Shown piece after piece: positions 14,685 to 23,665 of a DNA stretch of 39,224 nucleotides (position 1 is its first letter; each line of letters begins with the position of its first letter). Below the pieces are notes generated by a model. It did not search any database and was not told where the DNA came from. It saw only the letters and a list, made by a program, of their open reading frames with translations. Origin of the DNA: Methanosphaera sp. rholeuAM6 (lineage in GTDB: Archaea > Methanobacteriota > Methanobacteria > Methanobacteriales > Methanobacteriaceae). The stretch is from contig MVAA01000078.1 of the NCBI GenBank assembly GCA_003266105.1, forward strand, positions 13,093 through 52,316, in the 5' to 3' direction. A program made the position numbers and the translations under genes.

Positions 14685-15710
14685 ATGAATGAAACAATTG
14701 GTATGATATTATGCGGAGGTTTTGGTAAGAGGCTCAGACCGGTTACCGAAACTGTTCCTAAACCTTTGGTTGAATTGAAAGAGGATTACACTATTCTTGA
14801 TAAGCAGATTTTTGATTTTAAGAGTGCCGGCATCAATAAGGTTATTCTTTTGACAGGTTTTTTAGGAGAGAAGATTGAGGAACGTTACGGCGATAATTAT
14901 ATGGGTGTTGAAGTGGAGTATGTTAAGGAGGAACAGCCTCTGGGTACTCTTAATGCTATTCGTCTTGGTATGGAGTATATGGATGATAACGTTCAGTGTG
15001 TTATCCGTAATGGTGATGTGGTGGCAGATCTTAGCATCAGGAAGATGGTTGAGGATGGTGAAAAGTCTCCGTTTGACTTCAATATATTTGTTACTCAGAT
15101 GACTTCTCCGTATGGTATTGTTGAGCTTAGCGGTGACAAGATAGTTTCATTTAAGGAAAAGCCGTTGCTTGATTATTATATTAACGGTGGTATTTACTTC
15201 TCCAAGGGCAAGCTTGATTTCGGAAATTATAAGACGGGCGATATTGAGAAAACAATTTTCCCTGAGCTTGCCAAGGATAAGAAGTTGGGCTATTATAAGG
15301 AGAATGGTCTTTTCTGGATGGCTGTGGATACGAACAAGGAACTGCAGCAGGTTCAGGAAGAGTATGAGAACCGTGTAGATAAGCCTTGGGGTTATGAGAA
15401 AGTTCTTATTTATACTGAAAAGTATCTTACCAAGGAATTGTTTATTAAGGAGGGTTATCAGACCAGTTTCCATTATCATCCTAATAAGGATGAAACAATG
15501 TATATTGTCAGTGGTAAGGGTTATATTGAGTTTGAGGACAAGAAGGAATATTTTGGTGCAAAGGACACTGTTAGGATAGAGCCTAATACTCCTCATACCA
15601 TTGTTGCTATTGAGAACACTGTATTGCATGAGGTTTCTACTCCTGATTTGGATGATACTGTCAGAATTAAGGATTTCTATGATTCTCAGACACCTTCCGG
15701 CAGCAGGTAG
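14685..15710 (+). CDS. Fused sugar-phosphate nucleotidyltransferase and cupin, mannose-1-phosphate guanylyltransferase-like
   Basis: A 341-residue bifunctional-looking protein. The N-terminal NTP-transferase domain (about 1-230) begins MILCGGFGKRLRPVTETVPKPLVEL, the nucleotide-binding loop, and contains IRNGDVVADL. The C-terminal cupin (about 235-335: WGYEKVLIYTEKY, SFHYHPNKDETMYIVSGKGYIEF, EPNTPHTIVAIE) has metal-binding His and Glu as in phosphomannose isomerase. The usual order in GMP/PMI fusions matches. The likely product is GDP-mannose or a related activated sugar for surface glycans. The transferase part is short, so a glucose-type nucleotidyltransferase is possible. Confidence 0.85.
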   Translation: MNETIGMILCGGFGKRLRPVTETVPKPLVELKEDYTILDKQIFDFKSAGINKVILLTGFLGEKIEERYGDNYMGVEVEYVKEEQPLGTLNAIRLGMEYMDDNVQCVIRNGDVVADLSIRKMVEDGEKSPFDFNIFVTQMTSPYGIVELSGDKIVSFKEKPLLDYYINGGIYFSKGKLDFGNYKTGDIEKTIFPELAKDKKLGYYKENGLFWMAVDTNKELQQVQEEYENRVDKPWGYEKVLIYTEKYLTKELFIKEGYQTSFHYHPNKDETMYIVSGKGYIEFEDKKEYFGAKDTVRIEPNTPHTIVAIENTVLHEVSTPDLDDTVRIKDFYDSQTPSGSR

Positions 15711-15749
15711 GTTTTTTCTCTTTTTATAATTTTTTTTTTGTTTTGGGTT

Positions 15750-16379
15750 GTGATTATTATTAGTGATATTGTTATTGTTGATTATGGAAGCGGTAATCTT
15801 CGCAGTATTCATAATGCGTTTAAGCGTATCGGCGAGGACGTTGTTGTCAGTAGTGACGTGAATGTCTTGTCTGACGCCGATGCAATGGTTATTCCGGGTG
15901 TCGGTGCCTTCGGTGTTGCCATGGGAAATCTTTCAGTTTTTCATGATGTTGTCGTTGAGCACGTTTTGTCTGATAAGCCGTTTTTGGGAATTTGTCTTGG
16001 ATTGCAGCTGCTGTTTGAGTCAAGTGAGGAAACTCCCGGCGTGGATGGTTTCGGATTCTTTGAGGGCAATGTTAAACGTTTTGATCTTGGAGATGGCTTT
16101 AAGATTCCTCATATGGGCTGGAATCAGATAAGGGTTAATGATACTGCCTTGAATAATGTCAGCATTCTTGACGGTGCCGATAACGAGTACATGTATTTTG
16201 TTCATTCATATTATGTTGATCCTGCTTGCAGGGATTATGTGACTGCCTTCTGTGATTATGGTGGGGACGTTCCCGTGGCTGTCGGCAGGGATAACTTGTT
16301 TGCTCTTCAGTTTCATCCCGAGAAGAGCGGTAGGGTTGGTCTTGGAATTCTTGAGAATTTTGTTGAGCTGATTGACTGA
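15750..16379 (+). CDS. hisH: Imidazole glycerol phosphate synthase glutaminase subunit HisH
   Basis: A class I glutamine amidotransferase supplying ammonia to HisF in histidine synthesis. Signatures are IVIVDYGSGNLRSIHNAF, VIPGVGAFG, the nucleophile FLGICLGLQLLFESSEE (Cys), HMGWNQI and FALQFHPEKSG (His, Glu). The start is uncertain. There is no ATG near the conserved N-terminus. GTG at 15750 and TTG at 15738 are in frame, but the GTGATT at 15750 resembles the ribosome sites of neighbouring genes, which would point to a non-standard start just after it. Length is normal (about 205-213). Confidence 0.92.
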   Translation: MIIISDIVIVDYGSGNLRSIHNAFKRIGEDVVVSSDVNVLSDADAMVIPGVGAFGVAMGNLSVFHDVVVEHVLSDKPFLGICLGLQLLFESSEETPGVDGFGFFEGNVKRFDLGDGFKIPHMGWNQIRVNDTALNNVSILDGADNEYMYFVHSYYVDPACRDYVTAFCDYGGDVPVAVGRDNLFALQFHPEKSGRVGLGILENFVELID

Positions 16380-16467
16380 TACTATTTTTTTTGGGGATAT
16401 TTTTATTAATGATGTATGATAAATGTATAATCATACTTTTTTATTTAAAATTATTAAGTGATTTTTT

Positions 16468-17808
16468 ATGGACATTGAAAGTTATGTTAAAAAATGTTTA
16501 AACGATTCGGAAAGTGAGGATGAAATTGTTGAAAAGCTCTCCCGCATCATCCGTTTCTATAAGAATATTGAAGAGGAGGATTCTCTAAAGCTTTCCAGAG
16601 CAGTTTTTGATGAAGTCTGCACAACCGAAAGATTAGAGAAAAATTCTATTTTATCCTATCATGCAACAGGCATACATATGGGCGAGTTCGGAGTCGGCTC
16701 CAGAGGTAGGGGAGACTTTTATGTTCACAGTAAAATTGCACAGATTATTAAAAACACAAAAGCTGATTCTGTAGTTAATCCCACTGCCCAGGATGATGGT
16801 GGAGTTGTAAGGGTTGATGATGACACGCATTTTGTTACAACGGCGGTTGACGGCATTCATTCACGTCTGGGGGATTATCCTTTCCTGGCTGGTTTTCATA
16901 CTGCACGCGCTACCATTCGGGATGTTTGCGTCATGGGATCAAAGCCCGTTGCACTTATCAGTGACATTCATTTGGCCGATGATGGAGACGTAGCCAAGAT
17001 TCTTGACTATACGGCGGGAATTTGCACGGTTAGTGAACTGACGGGTGTTCCTCTCGTATCGGGCAGCACTCTTCGTGTCGGCGGGGACATGGTTCTTGGA
17101 GACAGACTTGTCGGTTGTGTAGGTGCCGTGGGCACATCATCAGGCATTCCAACAGCTAGAAGTCATGCTGCAAACGGTGATGTTATACTGATGACTGAAG
17201 GTTCGGGTGGTGGTACAATAACAACAACAGCCATTTACAACAATTATCCAGAGGTTATTGATGAAACGCTGAACGTTAAGTTTATCAGGGCATCCGAAGC
17301 TCTTAACAACATGGACTGCATACATGCAATGACCGACATTACCAACGGTGGTATAAGGGGTGATGTTAACGAGATTACCAGTTCAACAGGACTTGGAATA
17401 CATTTGCTGGAGGAAGAAATTGTTAAGCTGATTAATCCCGTTGTTTATGCCATGCTGAATGAGTTGGACATTGATCCGTTGGGCGTATCCGTTGATGCTT
17501 TGATGATTATAGTTCCCGAAGATTCGGTGGATGCAGTGGTGTCTTCACTGGATGAGTTGAACGTTAAAAGTTCTATAATAGGTTACGTAAATGACTCCGG
17601 TAAAAGCACCATTGAGGATGCGGATGCTAACGTTTCTGAGTTATCGGCAAAGTTCAGGGAAGCAGCCTACACACCCGTGAAGAAGGTTGTTGACGATTTG
17701 TATTCGGTAGATTTTGACGAGGCACAAGAAGCCATCGATAGGGCTACACGTATTTCAATAAAGAAAAAAGATGACATGGTGAGGTGGATAAACAGTAAAA
17801 ATGAATAG
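16468..17808 (+). CDS. AIR-synthase-related (PurM/HypE/ThiL-fold) protein
   Basis: A 446-residue protein with the two-domain PurM-type ATP-binding fold. An N-terminal helical extension (1-75) precedes GEFGVGSRGRGDFYVHSKIAQII. The motif region QDDGGVVRVDDDTHFVTTAVDGIHSRL carries the acidic metal-nucleotide residues. ARATIRDVCVMGSKPVALISDIHLADDGD, the Gly-rich VILMTEGSGGGTITT and MTDITNGGIRGDVNEI follow. These are shared with HypE, SelD, ThiL and FGAM synthetase. The substrate is not clear; it may be a methanogen-specific kinase or ATPase. Its stop overlaps the next gene's start by 8 bp, so translation is coupled. Confidence 0.75.
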   Translation: MDIESYVKKCLNDSESEDEIVEKLSRIIRFYKNIEEEDSLKLSRAVFDEVCTTERLEKNSILSYHATGIHMGEFGVGSRGRGDFYVHSKIAQIIKNTKADSVVNPTAQDDGGVVRVDDDTHFVTTAVDGIHSRLGDYPFLAGFHTARATIRDVCVMGSKPVALISDIHLADDGDVAKILDYTAGICTVSELTGVPLVSGSTLRVGGDMVLGDRLVGCVGAVGTSSGIPTARSHAANGDVILMTEGSGGGTITTTAIYNNYPEVIDETLNVKFIRASEALNNMDCIHAMTDITNGGIRGDVNEITSSTGLGIHLLEEEIVKLINPVVYAMLNELDIDPLGVSVDALMIIVPEDSVDAVVSSLDELNVKSSIIGYVNDSGKSTIEDADANVSELSAKFREAAYTPVKKVVDDLYSVDFDEAQEAIDRATRISIKKKDDMVRWINSKNE

Positions 17809-18172
17809 CAAGGGACAGTTTTTATTATATGATATTTTATTGGCGGTTTTCATACTTTTTATAGTGTTGATTGCCGTCTGCAGCGTACCTGGTCAGCAGG
17901 ATGATTATGGGATTGATTATTCGGAGCCCGGCGATACTTTAAATCTTTTAGCTTCAATGAAGGTGCATGATGAAGTATTGCTTTTTGCACTCAGTGAGGA
18001 TGATAATGATGCGGCATCAATGGTAGATGGTCTTATTGACGGCGGATATACCCTTAAGGATCTGACCTTGAACAGAACATTGTCTACAAGGAGAGTTTCA
18101 TCATATCATGACGTTATAAGTGCCAGACGTGTTGTTGAGGGTCATGAGTATGAGTTGTCCTTTTATGTTTAG
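17801..18172 (+). CDS. Pilin-like membrane protein with an N-terminal KGQ processing motif
   Basis: A 123-residue protein beginning MNSKGQFLLYDILLAVFILF. A short basic leader, then Gly-Gln, then an unbroken hydrophobic helix resembles archaeal class III prepilins processed by EppA, although the conserved Glu at +5 is Asp here. The remainder is a soluble domain with repeated short acidic and Leu-rich segments and no cysteine pair of note. It starts inside the last codons of the PurM-like gene (8 bp overlap). The pilin call is inference; it could be another signal-anchored protein. Confidence 0.6.
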   Translation: MNSKGQFLLYDILLAVFILFIVLIAVCSVPGQQDDYGIDYSEPGDTLNLLASMKVHDEVLLFALSEDDNDAASMVDGLIDGGYTLKDLTLNRTLSTRRVSSYHDVISARRVVEGHEYELSFYV

Positions 18173-18825
18173 TCTGTTTGGGGTTTTGTTTTTCTTCCCT
18201 TTTTTCTTATGACTTCCTTAATTATAAGGTTCATTGGTGTTCTTTCACCATGTGCCTTCGTATTTCCTTTTTTTATGTTTTTTATTATTTCATCAACGCT
18301 GTCGCATTCAGGTATTTCGGTGTAGCATCGACCTATTCCTTTTATGAAGTGTGCATCACTTGCCCCTATTTCCGGAATGTTGTTTTTTATGGATGCCTGT
18401 TTTGCAAGGTAGTTTGATACTCCAAGTATGAACCGTGAATTTTTTGTTTCCATTGCATCAACGTCCAGGCTTCTAACAATATCTCCCACTCCACTTCGGT
18501 AGTAACAGTATGGATGGGCGGCTATTGCTATTCCTGCATTGTCATGTATCTGGTCCACGGTTTCTTCCGGTGTCTGTAGCGGTTTTACGTAATCGTTTAT
18601 TCCAAGTGCCACAATGTGGCCTTTGGTACTGCTTACCTCTTCTCCCGGGATAAGTATCAGTCCTTCATGTTCAAGTTTTTGTATGGCCCATGTTCCTTCT
18701 ATTTCATCATGATCCGTTATTGCTATTGCATTCAATCCTATTTTCTGGGCGTATCTTATGATATCCTCAAGTGGGGTTATGGAATCCTTTGAATATTTGC
18801 TATGAATGTGAGTGTCTATTTTCAT
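18169..18825 (-). CDS. PHP-domain phosphoesterase
   Basis: A 218-residue metal-dependent phosphoesterase. Motif I is KIDTHIHSKYSKDS (HxH), motif II AIAITDHDEIEG (DHD), then LIPGEEVSS (Glu), GIAIAAHPYCYYRSG (His) and IGASDAHFIKGIG (DxH). These are the metal ligands of the PHP family, as in YciV-type 5'-3' nucleases and histidinol phosphatases. Short PHP proteins in archaea have mostly unassigned substrates. GAGGAGAATT precedes the ATG on its strand. It is convergent with, and overlaps by 4 bp, the pilin-like gene. Confidence 0.85.
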   Translation of the reverse strand: MKIDTHIHSKYSKDSITPLEDIIRYAQKIGLNAIAITDHDEIEGTWAIQKLEHEGLILIPGEEVSSTKGHIVALGINDYVKPLQTPEETVDQIHDNAGIAIAAHPYCYYRSGVGDIVRSLDVDAMETKNSRFILGVSNYLAKQASIKNNIPEIGASDAHFIKGIGRCYTEIPECDSVDEIIKNIKKGNTKAHGERTPMNLIIKEVIRKKGRKTKPQTD

Positions 18826-19023
18826 GACGTAATTCTCCTCGCGTATCTTTTTTTAATTATTATTTTAGTTTTTATTTATATTATTTTTTAAGTGATTATT
18901 TTTGTGATAGTCAATTATATTATTGAAAAATTACATATACTATAACATAATAAAAATTTTGGAATAACCAATCATATAATGATATTACAATTTTATTGTT
19001 ATTGAAAAAATGGAGAATAATTT

Positions 19024-20235
19024 ATGTATGAAATAGGAGAAGCTTTAATAGGTAACGGACCTGAACTGGCTCATATTGATTTGATTATTGGGGATAAGAA
19101 CGGTCCAGTAGGAACAGCATTTGCAACAAACATGGCAAACATGTCTGTTGGTCACACACCATTATTGTCTGTTGTAAGACCTAACCTGCCGACAAAACCT
19201 GCAACGCTCATCATTCCTAAGGTTACAGTTCAGAACCTGGATGATGCAAGTAAAATATTCGGTCCTGCCCAGACCGCCGTTGCAAGAGCTGTTGCCGATG
19301 CCGTGGAAGATGAAATTATACCTAAGGATATTGTTGAAGACATCGTATTGCTGGTTAACGTTTTCATTGATCCTTCTGCAAAGGATTATCGTAAAATTTA
19401 CCAGTACAATTATGGTGCAACAAAACTTGCAATTAGACGTGCATTTGAAGGATATCCAAATGTGGAAAAAGTATTGGAAGAAAAAGATAGAGGAACACAT
19501 CCAATAATGGGATTCAAGGCTATGAAATTATGGAACCCTCCTTATTTACAGGTTGCATTAGATCTTGATAATGAAGATAAGATGCGCAGCATTATAAGAG
19601 ATTTACCTCAGCGTGAAAGAATTTTAATTGAAGCAGGTACACCTCTTGTCAAGAAATTCGGTGTTGAAATCATCAGCAAAATCAGGGAAGAAAGACCTGG
19701 TGCCTTTATCATTGCCGATTTAAAAACATTGGACGTTGGAAGGGTGGAAGTTAAAATGGCGGCCGATGAAACTGCAGATGCCGTTGCAATTTCCGGTCTG
19801 GGGACCAATGAATCCATTGAAAAGGCCATTCATGAATGTACCAAACAGGGTGTCTATTCCATTCTTGACATGATGAACGTTAAGGATATTCCTACCAAAC
19901 TTGAACAGCTAAAACTGAAACCTAATATCGTTCTGTTACACAGAAATATTGACTCTGAAACCATGACAGATAATGACAATGAACAGCAATCCGAATGGGG
20001 TAACATTATGGACATTAAATCCAAGTTAGGTAAACGTGGTTTAATTGCGGTTGCCGGTGGAGTAACTCCTGAAAAAGTCAACACAGCATTGGGTAATGGT
20101 GCAGATATTATTATTGCCGGTCGTTATATTATTGGTTCTAGTGATGTAAGAAGGGCTGCTAACGATTTCTTAATGTACATGCCTCAGGATTCAGATACGA
20201 TGAGAGTAGCTCTTGATGAGGATGAAAGCATATAA
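19024..20235 (+). CDS. fae-hps: Bifunctional formaldehyde-activating enzyme / 3-hexulose-6-phosphate synthase
   Basis: A 403-residue fusion. The Fae domain (1-160) starts MYEIGEALIGNGPELAHIDLI with the catalytic His at position 17, and joins formaldehyde to tetrahydromethanopterin. The Hps domain (about 175-390: LQVALDLDNEDKM, FIIADLKTLDVGRVEVKMA, AVAGGVTPEKV, GADIIIAGRYIIG) condenses formaldehyde with ribulose 5-phosphate or runs in reverse. In methanogens lacking the oxidative pentose phosphate route the reverse reaction yields ribulose 5-phosphate, and the Fae part captures the formaldehyde released. ATG follows GGAGAATAA. It appears monocistronic with its own AT-rich upstream region. Confidence 0.95.
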   Translation: MYEIGEALIGNGPELAHIDLIIGDKNGPVGTAFATNMANMSVGHTPLLSVVRPNLPTKPATLIIPKVTVQNLDDASKIFGPAQTAVARAVADAVEDEIIPKDIVEDIVLLVNVFIDPSAKDYRKIYQYNYGATKLAIRRAFEGYPNVEKVLEEKDRGTHPIMGFKAMKLWNPPYLQVALDLDNEDKMRSIIRDLPQRERILIEAGTPLVKKFGVEIISKIREERPGAFIIADLKTLDVGRVEVKMAADETADAVAISGLGTNESIEKAIHECTKQGVYSILDMMNVKDIPTKLEQLKLKPNIVLLHRNIDSETMTDNDNEQQSEWGNIMDIKSKLGKRGLIAVAGGVTPEKVNTALGNGADIIIAGRYIIGSSDVRRAANDFLMYMPQDSDTMRVALDEDESI

Positions 20236-20324
20236 TATGATGTTTTTTCATCTTTAAAATTATTATTTTTTTTTCAAAAAAAGTTAAAGTAAGAAGAAGT
20301 TTATACTATTTTTTTATTTTTAGA

Positions 20325-20909
20325 TTATTGTTGTTTATCTGATGGGTATCTGTGTTTTTTTAAGATGATACCGTTTTTTATTTCAATTCCCTCATTTTCC
20401 AGTAGGAACTGTTTGTAGTAACTGTTGTTGCTTCCCGCATAACCGCCCACTGTCCAGTCCGAGCGTACTGTTCTGTGACATGGTATGACCAGCGGGAAGG
20501 GATTGTTTGATAACACGTTTGCCACGGGTCTTGCACTTTTCGGTTTGTCTATCAGTTCTGCAAGTTTCTTATATGAGGTTACCTTACCGTATGGTATTTC
20601 AGTCTGTTTTTTCAGAACATCCTGTTGGAATTGTGTCAGTTCACTTAAGTCCATACGGGTTATGTCGAATGTAACGTTTTTTCCGAGTATTACGTCTTTG
20701 ATTTTTGACATCAGTTTGAATATTTTTTCGTCCGGGCTTGTTTCTGATATTACACCATTGTAATGTATGTTTCCATAGTTTTGTTTTCTTGTTGACAGTT
20801 CCGGCAGCAGTACCTGTTTCAATATTAGTGTTTTATCTTCCCAGACAATTCCTATTTCACCTATTAAGGAGTTGAAATTTATATATTTAAGTGTACCTAA
20901 ATTTAACAC
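20325..20909 (-). CDS. ogt: Methylated-DNA-protein-cysteine methyltransferase
   Basis: Removes O6-alkyl groups from guanine in DNA by suicide transfer to a cysteine. The 194-residue protein has the DNA-binding QQDVLKKQTEIPYGKVTSYKKLAELI, the Arg finger region SARPVANVLSNNPFPLVIPCHRTV (PCHR, acceptor Cys) and GGYAGSNNSYYKQFLLENEG. The start GTG at 20909 follows a run of G (GGGGGG) directly and is the only canonical start available. It is convergent with fae-hps. Confidence 0.92.
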   Translation of the reverse strand: MLNLGTLKYINFNSLIGEIGIVWEDKTLILKQVLLPELSTRKQNYGNIHYNGVISETSPDEKIFKLMSKIKDVILGKNVTFDITRMDLSELTQFQQDVLKKQTEIPYGKVTSYKKLAELIDKPKSARPVANVLSNNPFPLVIPCHRTVRSDWTVGGYAGSNNSYYKQFLLENEGIEIKNGIILKKHRYPSDKQQ

Positions 20910-21061
20910 CCCCCAATTTTACTAAAGAATTGTTGTAATTTACTATATCTTTAATAACATATAATAATTACCTTATTTTATTTTAAAAATATTTGAAACA
21001 TTAATACTTAGAAATGCTTTTAATAAAAATAATTAAAAAATAGCGATTATTATAATTAAAA

Positions 21062-21204
<143 letters not shown>

Positions 21205-21306
21205 TATTGTGTAAAAAAAGTTACCAAGACTCAATCCACTAGGACATATAGTATATTTAAAAAAAGTAATATATAAATTTTGTTATTAAAAAAAAGATTA
21301 AGGTGT

Positions 21307-21687
21307 TTATTTTGAGGATTTCTTAATAATAATCTTCTCAGCAACAATTTGGGGTGGAATAGTATCAGTAGCATCACCAATGGTATGAACCTCTACCTTA
21401 GCACCCTTCTTAAGCTGATTCATATTTGCCTCGACCTGTTTGTTTTCCTCATTTTCCTTATAAATCTTTGTGCTTTTCCGGATAATGACAGAGATGTTTT
21501 CATTGGAATCCTCCTGAACGTAAACAGTTCCAATCGAATCGTTCGTTACATTGGAACTGCCGGTAGTACTTCCCATAACAGTACCCGTAATGTCCGGCAA
21601 CTGGTCCATAGTAGCTGCATAGGTACCATAAACAATACCGGCTAAAACAACAAACATCACTATCATTTGTAAAGGCGTAAGCTTCAT
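21307..21687 (-). CDS. Small membrane-anchored protein, exported domain of unknown function
   Basis: A 126-residue protein. A hydrophobic N-terminal segment (about 7-25, MIVMFVVLAGIVYGTYAA) is a signal peptide or anchor. The rest is a polar beta-rich domain with IGTVYVQEDSNENISVIIRKSTKIY, LKKGAKVEVHTIG and IPPQIVAEKIIIKK, resembling a small OB-like or DUF5666-type fold (a guess from pattern only). It lies 82 bp downstream of polB1 on the same strand but probably has its own promoter. Confidence 0.7.
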   Translation of the reverse strand: MKLTPLQMIVMFVVLAGIVYGTYAATMDQLPDITGTVMGSTTGSSNVTNDSIGTVYVQEDSNENISVIIRKSTKIYKENEENKQVEANMNQLKKGAKVEVHTIGDATDTIPPQIVAEKIIIKKSSK

Positions 21688-21769
21688 AAAAATTATTCCG
21701 TCAAATTATGTTAAAATATTTATTTATACTATTTGTTTATGTTCATATAAATTATTTTTTTTATTAATT

Positions 21770-23563
21770 TCAGTCCAGGTCTCCGATATACGTTGCATAA
21801 AAACCATCAGTATCAGCATAAATAGGTTTAAAACCATACTCCTCAGATTTTTTCATTGCATCCTTGATATACTCCCTACCCCATGCGGTAATGGCAGCAC
21901 CACACTCTTTCTTATACCATCTGAAACGTGAATAGCCATAAACACCATACATTGAATTAGCTAAACGTTTAAGGCCCTGCTGTTCAAAATCATAAGCTTT
22001 TTTCTGTTCGGGAACAGTTTCCTCCTTCATCAAACGCTTAATTTTCTGTCTTTCATCCAGAATGTTGCCGATGATTGAGGGGATAAAACCCTTTGGTTCC
22101 TTTTTAAACTTGTAACCATTTTCCGGACAAACATAGTATTCATCCTCACTAAGGCCTTCACCGTCGGTAAAGGTGTCCGGAGAAATATTCTGGGCAATGA
22201 TGATTGTAGGATACAGACTTTTAAAGTCAAGATAGGCAATATGTTCAAAAAGGCCTTTTTCCGGCTCCTTTACGTATCCTCCCTCATTTCTCTTTGTCAT
22301 TCTGCGTTCATTATATTCCATGCTGGATGGCTTGTTGGGGACGATATTGTTTTTTTCGTATGCTTTCAGCATCAGATACCATTCAATCATCTGTCCGGTT
22401 GTCATACGGGCAATGTCAAACAGTGGCTGGCCGACCAGTCTGCTTTGAGCAATGGTAAGCGGTGTAATCTTATCGCCAATTTTAACAGTACTGACAGCAT
22501 CATCCATGGAATAATCAAATAGTTCTTCTAAACGTTCGTCGTCCGAGTCCCAGTACTGGTATATTTTGTCGCCGGGAACATCAATCTTTTCTTCATCAAA
22601 CAGCTCTTCATAGACTCTCTCTAGTGTGTAGCGTTCCAGACGCATGTATTGTCTTATAAGTGGATACAAATCAACGTGAACTCTTCCCTTTATCGTGCCG
22701 GCATTGTTAAATCCTCTTTTCATGAATCTTACGGAACTGTTGTCTACACCCAGCTTCAGTTTTACCTTGAGTGTGTCCGCTCTTTTTTTTATGTATGGCA
22801 AATCAAAGTTGTCGGAATTATATCCGACGAGCAAGTCGGGATTTTCTTCCTTAATGATAGCAACGAATCTTCTTAACATTTCCTCTTCAGATGAACATGT
22901 TTCAACGTAGTCTTTATCGGATTTCTTGGTGGAAAGTACCCTGTTAAAACCGTAATTGCCGCTAAGGCTCATCATAATTATGGGGTCATGTTCTGCTTCG
23001 GGCATGCCCTCGGCATTGTATACTTCAATGTCAAAACTAAGAACCTTGTTTCTTGTAATGGTTTTTTTCGTGTCTACAGGTTCTGATTCCATTTTGAAAA
23101 GAACAACATCCTCATCAATATCCAAATCGGCATAGTTTGTCTTATCAATCAGGTGTCCTTCCAGTTTAATAATGTTTCTTGGCATAATCTGTTTGTCAAT
23201 AAGGTATCGTCTGTAGAATGGAATGTCGTATTCCTTGATTTCCATAACTTCGGGAAGGTCGCGTATACTGTCTCTTAGTTTGGGAACTTCCTGTGGATGG
23301 GTGAGGGTAATCTTAATGAACTCCCTTTCAGTACCGATGTCAATCTTCGTTACCAGTTCAAGATTTTCCAATCCCATATCCCTTAGTTGATTAAGGCATT
23401 CATTGGTGTTGTATGCACGAACATACATGTATGGAACAAAGGAGTTGTCGTAGGCTATTATATTCTCATTAGTCTCCGGGTCGGTTCCAAACAATCGGAT
23501 TATTGGCTTGTCGTTGCGGGTAATATAATCAATATCATTAAGAAGAATTGTCTTTATCTGCAT
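21770..23563 (-). CDS. polB1: Family B DNA polymerase, large fragment PolB1 of a split polymerase
   Basis: A replicative or repair DNA polymerase with 3'-5' exonuclease. With ATG at 23563 (MQIKTILLND) it has 597 residues; in-frame sequence upstream to 23755 is AT-rich, overlaps the divergent gene's start and does not resemble polymerase. Exo I is SFDIEVYN (about 175), Exo II GYNSDNFDLPY (about 244) and Exo III YSMDDAVST. Pol motif A is DFKSLYPTII (about 444), motif B KRLANSMYGVYGY (about 530) and motif C YADTDG (about 581). The gene stops 13 residues after motif C, so the thumb is missing. In Methanothermobacter the thumb is a separate gene, polB2; the same split is expected here. Confidence 0.95.
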   Translation of the reverse strand: MQIKTILLNDIDYITRNDKPIIRLFGTDPETNENIIAYDNSFVPYMYVRAYNTNECLNQLRDMGLENLELVTKIDIGTEREFIKITLTHPQEVPKLRDSIRDLPEVMEIKEYDIPFYRRYLIDKQIMPRNIIKLEGHLIDKTNYADLDIDEDVVLFKMESEPVDTKKTITRNKVLSFDIEVYNAEGMPEAEHDPIIMMSLSGNYGFNRVLSTKKSDKDYVETCSSEEEMLRRFVAIIKEENPDLLVGYNSDNFDLPYIKKRADTLKVKLKLGVDNSSVRFMKRGFNNAGTIKGRVHVDLYPLIRQYMRLERYTLERVYEELFDEEKIDVPGDKIYQYWDSDDERLEELFDYSMDDAVSTVKIGDKITPLTIAQSRLVGQPLFDIARMTTGQMIEWYLMLKAYEKNNIVPNKPSSMEYNERRMTKRNEGGYVKEPEKGLFEHIAYLDFKSLYPTIIIAQNISPDTFTDGEGLSEDEYYVCPENGYKFKKEPKGFIPSIIGNILDERQKIKRLMKEETVPEQKKAYDFEQQGLKRLANSMYGVYGYSRFRWYKKECGAAITAWGREYIKDAMKKSEEYGFKPIYADTDGFYATYIGDLD

Positions 23564-23665
23564 AGGATTAAATATGTAGAACAAAATATTAAAAATTTTA
23601 TATTTGTTTAAAAATAAACTATTTATTAACCAGCATAATTCCAAAAAATTAAGAAAGTGATAACG

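Noticed and set aside
15147..15812. 221-codon minus-strand ORF
   Set aside because: Antisense to the nucleotidyltransferase-cupin gene; Asn/Ile/Lys-rich low-complexity translation.
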